From Lutraria lutraria (lineage: Eukaryota > Mollusca > Bivalvia > Venerida > Mactridae): 64,000 bases of DNA. Shown here in pieces: positions 23,101 to 35,100 of this stretch (positions are counted from its first letter, which is position 1; the number at the start of each line of letters is the position of its first letter). The DNA lies in contig OZ026843.1 of NCBI GenBank assembly GCA_964023205.1, positions 791,029-855,028 of the forward strand. The letters run 5' to 3'. A model generated the notes under the pieces. That model was not told the origin of the DNA and searched no databases. It saw only the letters and a program-made list of their open reading frames with translations. The translations under genes and the position numbers were made by a program.

Positions 23101-26100
23101 TGTTTTGATTGGATGATCATGAAACCTTGTCAGAATGTTTGTCTTCATAATATCTTGGACGAGTTGGAACATGGGTCATCTTGGGTCAAAAACTAGGTCG
23201 CTAGGTCAAATCTTATGAAAAACCATGTTAACACTGTAGATTTCACAGTTATTATTGGATCTTCACCAAACTTTGTCAAATCGTTTGTTTTAATGATATA
23301 ACGGTCAAGTATAAATATGGGTCATCTGGGGTCAATAACTAGGTCACCAGGTCAAATCTTAGGAAAACTTTGTTAACACTGTAGATGTCACAGTTTTAAT
23401 TGGATCTTCACCAAACCTTGTCAAAATGTTTGCCTCAATGATATGTGGGTGAAGGATGAACATGGGTCAGCCGGGTTCAAAAACTGGGTCACAAGGTCAA
23501 ATCTTAGGTAAAAATCTTGTAAAAGCTCTAAATGTCATGGTTTTGATTGGATCTTGGCCAAACCTTGTCAGATTGTTTGTCTTAATGATATTAAGGACAA
23601 GTTCAAATATGGGTCACCTAGGGTCAAAAACCAGGTCACAAGGTCAAATCTTAGGAAAACCTTATTAACACTGTAGATGTCAAATTTTGATCGTATCTTC
23701 ACCAAACCTAGTCAGACTGTTTGTCTTAATGATATGTAAGACAAATTCGAACAAAGGTCGTCTGGGGTCAAAAACTAGGTCACCGGTTTTAATGAGTGAA
23801 CAGTGATTGTCATGTGAGCGATATAGGGCCATCTTGGCCCTCTTGTTTACAGCTCTTATATAATTTGTTATCGTTGTTTACTCTAGTTATATAGTCGGCT
23901 CAAAAGCTTTTAGATAGCTTATGTTATACTGTTGTTGTCTTTCTGACTTTAAATAAATCTTATCTTATCTTATCTCTCACTATGCTGTGATACCGCATTG
24001 ATTGAATAAGCCATGACACTATATTCTACAATCTATACAATTATTTAGGAAGTTGCATCTACCTCTAAATTTCTACCGGCCCTGGCTTTAGTGTAACATG
24101 TTGGTTAAAGTTTTGCATGCAACTTCATATCTCATCAACCATATCTCATCAACCATATCTCATCAACCATATCTCATCAACCATATCTCATCAACCATAT
24201 CTCATCAACCATATCTCATCAACCATATCTCATCAACCATATCTCATCAACCATATCTCATATTTGCTTTGTACTTCACACATGTCTTTGTGATCATAAT
24301 TGGAGATCAATATCCAAGGTCAATAACTCTGACATGAATATTCTCTAATTTATTACCCATAGTCAAGGACTTATATACATACATGGATTCGCAACTTCCG
24401 TATTAACAGTTTAAAGTAATCAAATCCCGCAATAATAAGACGTGAATCAACGGGAATACAAGCTATTGTTTACAAAAGCGAAAATACGAAAATATCCGTG
24501 ATAATCCGAATGATAATAACAGCGAAAATATCCGTGGTATTCCGAATGTTTAATCTCGGAGACGAAAGGATTACAATAGATGTCCGCCATCTTGAAATTT
24601 AAAATGTTCGACTGATGCCTTTTTCAATGCTTATACTTAGACTTTGTGGATTATAAATGTATCTCAATATCTTAAAGGAATTTGTTGCATCCTTTACCAA
24701 TTTCCCGTGCCCAATTGCCAGAGTTTTTTTAGGATAATCAAATTCGTAAACACCCAATTACAACTGTCGGACATTGCCGAGTATATAGCAATGCATTGTG
24801 GGATCGCCGAACGATATCGTTTGAGCTATTTTTAGCAGTTGCGAATCCATGTATGTATATAAGTCCTTGCCATAGTGAACTTATTGAAATTCCTGGTTAA
24901 ACTAAAGTTTTTTTCAATTCAAACTAAATTGTTAACTCGGTGATGCTTCGTCAGTGATACGGAGATTGCCGTAAATTTTCCATGAGTTTTTAGCTCACAT
25001 GTCACAAAGTGACAGGGTGAGCTTTTCTGATCAGTCTTCGTCGGGCGTCGTCAAACTTTACCTTGTGAACACACAAGGGGCCACATTTTTAGCTCAATTT
25101 TAGCAAAACTGGGTCAGAACGTTAATATTGACAAAATCTCGGACAAGTTTTATATTTGGCCATTTGGGGTCAAAAACTAGGTCACCAGGGCCACATAAGG
25201 GAAAACCTTGTGAACACTTTAGAAATCACTGTTTTGATTGGATCATCATGAAACCTTGTCAAAAACTAGGTCACGAGGTCAAATCTTAGGAAAACCATCA
25301 ATAATATGTAAGTCAAGTTAATTATAATGGGTCATTTCCGGTCAAAAACTAGGTCACTAGGGCAAATTGCTGGAAAACCTTGTGAACACTCTTAGAAGTC
25401 ACTCTTTTGATTGGATCACACATATATTCCGGGTTTTGTGATTCGATCTTTTTTTACCGAATTATGGCCCTTTGTTGTTTTTGTGTGATTGTAACAGCGA
25501 AATACTCTTTTCCTTGTTTTCTCAACTTTCATGGAACTGTTGTTATCGAGATACCCAATGCATGTTGTAAAGGTTTTATGATTCGATAAATTTTGATGGA
25601 ATTATGGCCCTTTGTTTATTTTGTGCATATGTAATATATAGAGAAATACTCTTTTGTTTGCAACTACTTCTGTATTTCTCAAGGGATTTTTACCAAACTT
25701 TGATAGAACTATTGTCACCATGTTCACCAGCAAATATTGTTAGGGTTTTGTGATTCGATCATTTTTAGCAGATTTAGGGCCCTTTGTTTGCCTGTACCGA
25801 AATTTAACCTTGCCTATTCTAATTCACCTGCAATCATCGAACTTCATATCTTGGTTCATCATGACAATCTCTACAGGACCTGTGCATTTTCAAAAAGGGC
25901 AACCGGAGGGGGCATGGTGTTTATAAAACAAATCTTGTTTAAAAGATCTTTAAATATTTCAAACTTTTTGTTCATGTTAGGTTTACTATAAAATAATCAT
26001 TATTTACTCATCAGTCTGTTTTTGAAGAAAAAGTTGAGCTATTTATGATCACTGCAGCGTCTGCGTCTTGCTAAAACTTATTGCTTAAAAAAGTGAAGCT

Positions 26101-29100
26101 CATAACACACTAGGGGCTACATTTGCTACATGGGGCTACGAGTTTGATAGTGGGTGATTTCAGGTCAAAAACTAGGTCACCAGGGCAAACTGCAGGCAAA
26201 CCTTGTGAACACTCTTAGAAGTCACTCTTTTGATTGGATCTTCATGAAACCTTGTCAGAATGTTTGTCTTCATGATATTTTGGATGAGTTTGATAATGGA
26301 TTATCTGGGGTCAGTAATTAGGTCACCAGGTCAAATCTTAGGAAAACCTTGTTAACACTGTAGATGTCACAGTTGGTGGACCTTCACCAAACCTTGTCTG
26401 AATGTTTGTCTTTATGATATGTAGAAGATCGAACATGGGTAATCTTGGGTCAAAAACTAGGTCACCAGGTCAAATCTTAGAGAAAAACCTTGTTAATGCT
26501 GTAGATGTCACGGTTTTGATTGGATCTTCACCAAACCTTGTCTAAATGTTTGTCTTTATGATAATTAATATGTAGGACAATATCGAATATGGGTCATCTT
26601 AGGTCAAAAACTAGGTCATCAGGTCAAATCTTAGATAAAAACCTTGTTAGCGGTTTTGATTGGATCTACACCAAACCTTGACAGAATGTTTGTCTTAATG
26701 ATATATAGGACAATTTCGAACATGGGACATCTGGGGTCAGACACTAGGTCACCAGGTCAAATTACAGGAAAACCTTGATATCAACAGACCTCATGACACA
26801 GGCTCAAAACAATGTTTTAATCTGTAAACAATGAGTGTCATGTGCGTGATAAAGGGCCATGTTGGCCCTCTTGTTTTTCTTGTCCTCAAACAGGTTAAAG
26901 ATGTTCGTTATTAGGGGAAATGCTTTTATTATGGGAATATTTAAGTAGGTCATTGTATAGTTTATGAAGCTGAATGCTTTACTCTGTTGATGTATAAATT
27001 ATCATTGTATCTTATATCTGGTTTATTTATCTTAATATCATACATTCTGCAACAACAATAAACTTATGTATGTTCTCAGCTTACAATTTTACGAGATTAA
27101 CTCTTCAACAAAGAGGTAGTTTTACTTCAACAAAAATCCCATCATTTTGTTGAAAGCCACTGTGATCTGTTGTTTTACAAAATTATTTAAGATCAGATGG
27201 TATCGTGTTCAGAGATCTAGAAGGTAGTATTTGTGGAACTATATTGATTTTGTCGTGCTAAGATCTATTAGCATCTCTTACAAATATGCTGTAGGTTCTG
27301 CTGGAGAGTTAGTTGTTACCATTATTGATCTACATCTGCAAATTGTATTATTAATGTACTTATACTGGTCTGATTCCCTAGTACATGTTGTATATATTAA
27401 TATTATTATGTTATTAATTAATGATTATTTGACATAATTGCTACAAAAAGCATCAGAATTATATAAAATATTATGTGAATATTATAAACTGTGTTACCTG
27501 ACTAATCTGACACTTATTTTTTTCATTGGTTATAATTAAAAGCATGACCTTGATAAAATTGTTTTTGTCCCCCACACTGAAGAATGGGTGGGGGCTTATA
27601 TGTTTGGCATATTTGACAAGCTTGGTTATTAGTTATAATTAAAGACATGACCTTGACTAGATTTGATCCATGTTTCTGCTGCATTCATCTGAAGAAAAGT
27701 CAGATATTTTAGTAGCCAAGTAAAAAGCAATAAAAATGTTTTAAAGCCCTGTTAGCTTTTTAAATTTAGTATTGCAGAACAATAGATGTAGTGATAGTAA
27801 AATATAAGAAATATATTTTATTTGCTCTAAAACAATATTTACCTAATGCCTTTCTTTAGCCACATCTCGTAAAAATGTTGTCAGACGCTTTTCTTATTTT
27901 TTGCAATATCATTGAAAAAATTACTGTGCCATATTTGTATATGTATTTTGTAAAATTTCGGAATGTTTTTATTGCAAATAAAAGTCAGTTTCACTGATAA
28001 GAAAACTTTCTAGGTAAAATAAAACCTACTTTTAACATTCAAAAAGCTAATGGGGCTTTAATGAAGTGTCCGCTATAATTTTACTGATAAGACCTAATAT
28101 ATATATGAACTAATTACTTGACATTCATTAACTTAATTTGTTCAGTTTCTCATATACTGTACCACCTGCAAAAAAGGGCCATGAAAAGGAAAACAAAACA
28201 TAAAAATAGACACAATTAATGGTCCAATGTTTATTCACTAGTGGCCAGTAACTAAGGTTTTACTGTAGATGATAGTGTTGTTCATAACCATTTAGGCTCT
28301 CATGGTACTTGGTTGATTACATTGAATGTGGTTGAAAAAAATGTGCTTGTATTATCAAATGGTTGTTAAATCATACCGTATTGCAGGTACTCACTGGAAA
28401 TCTATTTAGCAAACAGACTTGTGGGAAATACATCAAAACATTACACATTGATATTATTTTCTGCAGCAGACTGATTACTGCTTCCAAACTAGCTTATTGT
28501 ATATATTAAATAAGCATGTTTTAATGGCTGCATTTAAATAGATCCCCTGTAGACATAGACCTCTTTTTATACCCCCATTAGAAAGTGAGGGGCTATATAG
28601 GAGTCACTTTGTCGGTCGGTTGGTCCGCTAAGTTAAGTTGTCAACGACCCTGACCATGGTGCGATGTAAAACCCCAGTGAAAAATAATTTATATAGGAAA
28701 TATTGTAAGGTACAAAACATTTCCATGTTTAATGAGTGTATAGAGACAGATGGACAGTCTTGAAGTCAGTGGTTGGAGAAAAATATTTGCAAGTATGAGT
28801 TATGCCTCCTGATACATTGAAAATTGACTAAAAATTCAGTGTTCGCTCTCTAAATCGAACAATTATTAACCAATCTTCACTAAACTTGGTGAAAATGTTT
28901 ATCCATATTAGATCTCAGTCAAGTTTGATAACCAGCCCTATTGCTTCAGGCTCTTCTGAGTTACGCCCCTTGATGCATTGAAAATGGACTAATGATGCAG
29001 TGTCCGCCCTCTAAGTCGACCAATTATCAACCGATCTTCATCAAACTTGGTGGAAATGTTTACGGGCATGACATCTCGGTCAAGTTTGATAACCAGCGCA

Positions 29101-32100
29101 ATCATCCCTAGCACATCTGAGTTATGCCCCTTGATAAATTGAACATTGACTAAAAATGCAGTTACCGCCCTTTAAGTCGACCAATCATCAACCGATCATA
29201 ATCAGAAATGTGGAAATGTTTATGGGTGTGAGATCCCTATTGCACCAGGTACTAATTCGCTACTCACAGTATCCCAAACCTTTTGACAAGTGTATTTTGT
29301 GACCTGACACTCTTGTTATTAGAGATATTTTATTGAAGGTTGTATATCTCTATTCTCCTAACTCACATGTTGGTTGTTACCTTATTTGAAATATATAGGT
29401 TCAGTATGTATTCAATGTTATTTATCTCATAACTTGACTTACACACATTCAGTTTGAAAAGTACTAAAAATACTATACAGAAATACTGTCAATAGTTAGT
29501 CCTGATTGAATGAATGAATGAATGAACTAATGAATAAATAACAAACAATACAAATATGAACATGTGAATAAACAAACAAACTCTTATGCTAGCAAACAAC
29601 AAGAAAATTAAGTTATGAAATAGTAAGTTATTGTGTCAGTCACTGCAGATCACATGTATTATTATAATGTTAATAAGTAAATGTTTTCATAATGTCCTTG
29701 TTATTGGGCTGAAGACTGTCATATTAGTCTGAGACTGAAGCTTAATATGACTGTCTGAAGCCTATAACAAGGCCATTATGAAAACACATACTTACTGACA
29801 ATTTTACTAATTAGCTATAGAATATAGCAGCAGTTTCATAATGGCCGAGTTGGTCAGCCAATCAGAATGACCGAATCTCATACTAGCCGAGATTTTTCAT
29901 AAAGGCCATGTTTTTCCATAATAGCAGGGTTTTGCGTTCATAATTTCGCGGTGAACTTCATATTGGCCCTGCATTTGAAGTGAATACATGCCTAATATTG
30001 AACAGTTAATTAATAATGCTGAGTACATACCCGTCTCCAGATATATGGCTTCTTTTCTCAGGGCACCCTTTATTTTATTAGACAGCAGTTTGTATGTTGA
30101 TCAGGCACTTCTTATCTCTGATGGCTGCATGTTCATTGTTCATTATGATGTAGCCAGCACCATAAATGTCATGAAGTGTTTATAATACACCAACCAGTCT
30201 TTATTGGTAGTACTAAGTATAATACACCAACCAGTCTTTATTGGTAGTACTAAGTATAATACACCAACCAGTCTTTATTGGTATCACTAAGTATAATACA
30301 CCAACCAGTCTTTATTGGTAGTACTAAGTATAATACACCAACCAGTCTTTATTGGTATCACTAAGTACAATACACCAACCAGTCTTTATTGGTAGTACTA
30401 AGTATAATACACCAACCAGTCTTTATTGGTATCACTAAGTACAATACACCAACCAGTCTTTATTGGTAGTACTAAGTATAATACACCAACCAGTCTTTAT
30501 TGGTATCACTAAGTATAATACACCAACCAGTCTTTATTGGTAGTACTAAGTATAATACACCAACCAGTCTTTATTGGTAGTACTAAGTATAATACACCAA
30601 CCAGTCTTTATTGGTAGTACTAAGTATAATACACCAACCAGTCTTTATTGGTATCACTAAGTATAATACACCAACCAGTCTTTATTGGTAGTACTAAGTA
30701 TAATACACCAACCAGTCTTTATTGGTAGTACTAAGTATAATACACCAACCAGTCTTTATTGGTAGTACTAAGTATAATACACCAACCAGTCTTTATTGGT
30801 ATCACTAAGTATAATACACCAACCAGTCTTTATTGGTAGTACTAAGTATAATACACCAACCAGTCTTTATTGGTAGTACTAAGTATAATACACCAACCAG
30901 TCTTTATTGGTAGTACTAAGTATAATACACCAACCAGTCTTTATTGGTAGTACTAAGTATAATACACCAACCAGTCTTTATTGGTAGTACTAAGTACAAT
31001 ACACCAACCAGTCTTTATTGGTAGTACTAAGTATAATACACCAACCAGTCTTTATTGGTAGTACTAAGTATAATACACCAACCAGTCTTTATTGGTATCA
31101 CTAAGTACAATACACTAACCAGTCTTTATTGGTAGTACTAAGTATAATACACCAACCAGTCTTTATTGGTAGTACATGTACTAAGTATAATACACCAACC
31201 AGTCTTTATTGGTAGTACTAAGTATAATACACCAACCAGTCTTTATTGGTAGTACTAAGTATAATACACCAACCAGTCTTTATTGGTAGTACTAAGTATA
31301 ATACACCAACCAGTCTTTATTGGTAGTACTAAGTATAATACACCAACCAGTCTTTATTGGTAGTACTAAGAAACATCAGTGGTAGACAAGCAGATTGGCA
31401 GCATTCATAATAATCATCCCCACTCTTAAGTAGAACTGTTCTCATTCTTCATCAAACTTAGTCAATGTGTTTATTAACAGGGCTTGACACTATTTTTTCA
31501 AGAGGTAGTCAGCAGGACTACCAGCATAGAATATGAGGAAGTCCTTGCAAAATATTGGTAGCCCTCATTTTGATTTATAAAGAACGTGTTTGTCATTTTA
31601 TTCCAATACCTATCGAGTATACTTTATTAGAATATATATGAAGAATAAAAGTCAGATTTTCACAAATGTATTGAACAAAGTTATACAGGTTACATCACAT
31701 CAAATCTAACAAAAGTTTGTAAGCTTCATTGTTTAATTTACTTGAAATAAATTTATAGAATTCAGGCCACCCAAATGTCCAATAGGCTGATGGGATACCC
31801 AGCTTGGAAACCCAGTTAGTCCTTGGAGAAAATAGGCTAACAAATTATTATTAGTGTCGAGCCCTGAATTAATATAATATATTGGCTACATTTTACATCA
31901 AGCAAATCGTTCCTGATACTGTACAGTTATGGCCCCTGATTCAGTAAAACAATGAAATAGCTTTGTTCACTCTCTAAGTTGTATAAATTCCACCCAATCA
32001 TGACAGGCATATATTGTGACAGGCACTCTTGTTTGAAAAACATGTTTTATTTTGATATTTTCAGCATGATGCAGAACTTGAAGGATGGGGATGTTGATAA

Positions 32101-35100
32101 ACCATTTGCATGTCCTGTGCCTGGCTGTAAAAAAAGATACAAGAATGTCAATGGTATGAAGTATCATGCGAGACATGGTCACAGAAAAGATTCAAGGTCA
32201 GTGTTGCTGAAATAACGTAACTTCCAGTTCACATTATTATGCACCCTTTTGTAGAAATGGGGTTGTATTGCTTTACACATGTTGGTGAGTCTGTCGGTCT
32301 GTCCGTAAACAAACCTTGTCTGACTAATAACTATAGAACAATTTGGCCTATTAAGCTCTTCAGATTTGGTTTGGAGGTTGGTCATCACATGTAGATGACG
32401 CCTATTTGAGGTCAGTGCTTCAAAGGTCAAGGTCACAGTGACCTTCAGCACAAAAAAACTTGTCAGACAAATAACAGAGAACTATATGGCCTTAGGTTCT
32501 CAGATTTGGTTGGTAGGTTGGTCGTTGCATGTAGATGACCCCTATAGGTCAAAGGTCAAGTCTTACTATCCAGTTGGCCTTTAGCGGGCATCTGTGTTTC
32601 ACAAACACTTCTTGTTTTGCATGTATTGCAAAAATGAGTAAAAGGTTAATAGATATATGTATGGATCACAATATAGAGAGATCAGTTTGTATTCTTATTA
32701 TGAAACAGACCAAAACTTGATCACTTTGTGTTATTCATTTATGAATTAGGTCATCCTGTGAAAAAGGCTTCTAAATCTCTTCTTGATTATTTAGAATGAA
32801 ATTACCTCTGAGCCTGAATGAAGACCACCTGTAGATAAAGGCCACATTTTGTCTTCCCCAAGGATGTCCTTTGTTTACATTGTTGACTGTAGTTGTTAGC
32901 TCACATGTCACAAAGTGACAAAGTGAGCTATTAGGATCACTCTCCGTCCGGCGTCGTGCGGTGTGCGTCGTGCATCGTCAAACTTTTTGTTGTGACCACA
33001 CTAGGGGCCACATTTTTGGCTCAATTTTAGCAAAACTGGGTCAGAACATTAATATCAACAAAATCTCGGATGAGTTCGATATTGGGCCATTTGGGGTCAA
33101 AAACTAGGTCACCAGGGCCAAATAAGGGAAAACCTTGTGAACCTCTGTTGCCATGGTTAACATTGTTAGGATGGAGAAACTATTTCCAACTGTTCCCTTG
33201 GCAACTGTAGTGCTTGTTTTTGTTTCTGCTCTGTCTTGAATTTTTATATTGTCTTTGATGAAGTGAGTATTTTTTGCAAGTTTATGGTGGTCAAGTATTG
33301 GATATGTGCAATAATACATAGTTGTCAGACATATTGAAAGTTTTTTGTTTGTCAAAATGGTAATCATTTGATATAGGCTTATGTACTTAACTGTCTTGTT
33401 AATAATGTAGTTGGTTTAGTATGTAGGTGAAATTGGTGAATTGTATATTAATCATTATATTATAGGAATAGCATGGGAGTAAACAGGTTGCTTCAAGCTA
33501 AGTTTTTTTTCCAGAATTTTTGTCACAAAATTTATGCATAAAATATTTTTTATTTTTTATATCTTTCTGAAGTTATACTTTTTAGCTCACATGTCACAAA
33601 GTGACAAAGTGAGCTATTAGGATCACTCTCCGTCCGGCGTCCGGCGTCGTGCGTTGTGCGTCGTGCGTCGTCAAACTTTTTGTTGTGACCACACTAGGGG
33701 CCACATTTTTGGCTCAATTTTAGCAAAACTGGGTCAGAACGTTAATATCAACAAAATCTCGGATGAGTTCGATATTGGGCCATTTGGGGTCAAAGACTAG
33801 GTCACCAGGGCCAAATAAGGGAAAACCTTGTGAACACTTTAGAAATCACTGTTTTGACTGGATCTTCATGAAACTTTGTCAGAATGTTTATTTTAATAAT
33901 ATGTAGGTCAAGTTTGAAAATGGGTAATTTCTGTAGTAAAATTAGGTCACTAGGGCAAATTGCTGGAAAACCTTGTGAACACTCTAGAAGTCACTGTTTT
34001 GATTGGATGATCATGAAACCTTGTCAGAATGTTTGTCTTCATAATATCTTGGACGAGTTCGAACATGGGTCATCTTGGGTCAAAAACTAGGTCGCTAGGT
34101 CAAATCTTATGAAAAACCATGTTAACACTGTAGATTTCACAGTTATTATTGGATCTTCTCCAAACTTTGTCAAATCGTTTGTTTTAATGATATAACGGTC
34201 AAGTATAAATATGGGTCATCTGGGGTCAATAACTAGGTCACCAGGTCAAATCTTAGGAAAACTTTGTTAACACTGTAGATGTCACAGTTTTAATTGGATC
34301 TTCACCAAACCTTGTCAAAATGTTTGCCTCAATGATATGTGGGTGAAGGATGAACATGGGTCAGCCGGGTTCAAAAACTGGGTCACAAGGTCAAATCTTA
34401 GGTAAAAATCTTGTAAAAGCTCTAAATGTCATGGTTTTGATTGGATCTTGGCCAAACCTTGTCAGATTGTTTGTCTTAATGATATTAAGGACATGTTCAA
34501 ATATGGGTCACCTAGGGTCAAAAACCAGGTCACAAGGTCAAATCTTAGGAAAACCTTATTAACACTGTAGATGTCAAATTTTGATCGTATCTTCACCAAA
34601 CCTAGTCAGACTGTTTGTCTTAATGATATGTAATACAAATTCGAACATAGGTCGTCTGGGGTCAAAATCTAGGTCACCGGTTCAAAACAATGTTTTAATG
34701 AGTGAACAGTGATTGTCATGTGAGCGATATAGGGCCATCTTGGCCCTCTTGTTTTTTATTATCTTTTACCATGTTGGAGAATGCATTTTCATGCTGGACT
34801 GTATCACTGTCCCCTTTGTGAGTTGCTCTAGAACCATAGTACTAACTTAAACTGAAACTGCTGAAAAAAAACTTTATTGTATGGAACTATGTCTGCTCCA
34901 GAAACATTGCACTGTACTATGTTGGTAAACTAGAGTTGCTAGCCCATAGCTAATATTTAGTTTGAAATTTTCAGATACCAACGTGGAGTTATGGCCCTTT
35001 AAAACAACAGATAATTGCTAGTTCAAATTTTTCTGATTCAAACATAGGGATATGTCTTGTGAAACCCATAGGCTATTTTTAGTTTGAAACCTTCAGGTAC

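Noticed and set aside
25407..25991. Short ORFs as zinc- or membrane-protein exons
   Set aside because: They lie in tandem-core monomers (GATTCGATC...ATGGCCCTTTG repeats) and have no splice-site support.
30181..31370. CRISPR-like regular repeat array
   Set aside because: The 37-bp units are contiguous with no unique spacers, in a eukaryotic intron. It is a minisatellite. The same applies to 39537-41655.
33104..33367. Minus-strand ORF repeated at 45428-45817
   Set aside because: Its repetition is due to the 1.6-kb duplication. The two copies diverge at the duplication edge and the peptide has no recognisable domain.
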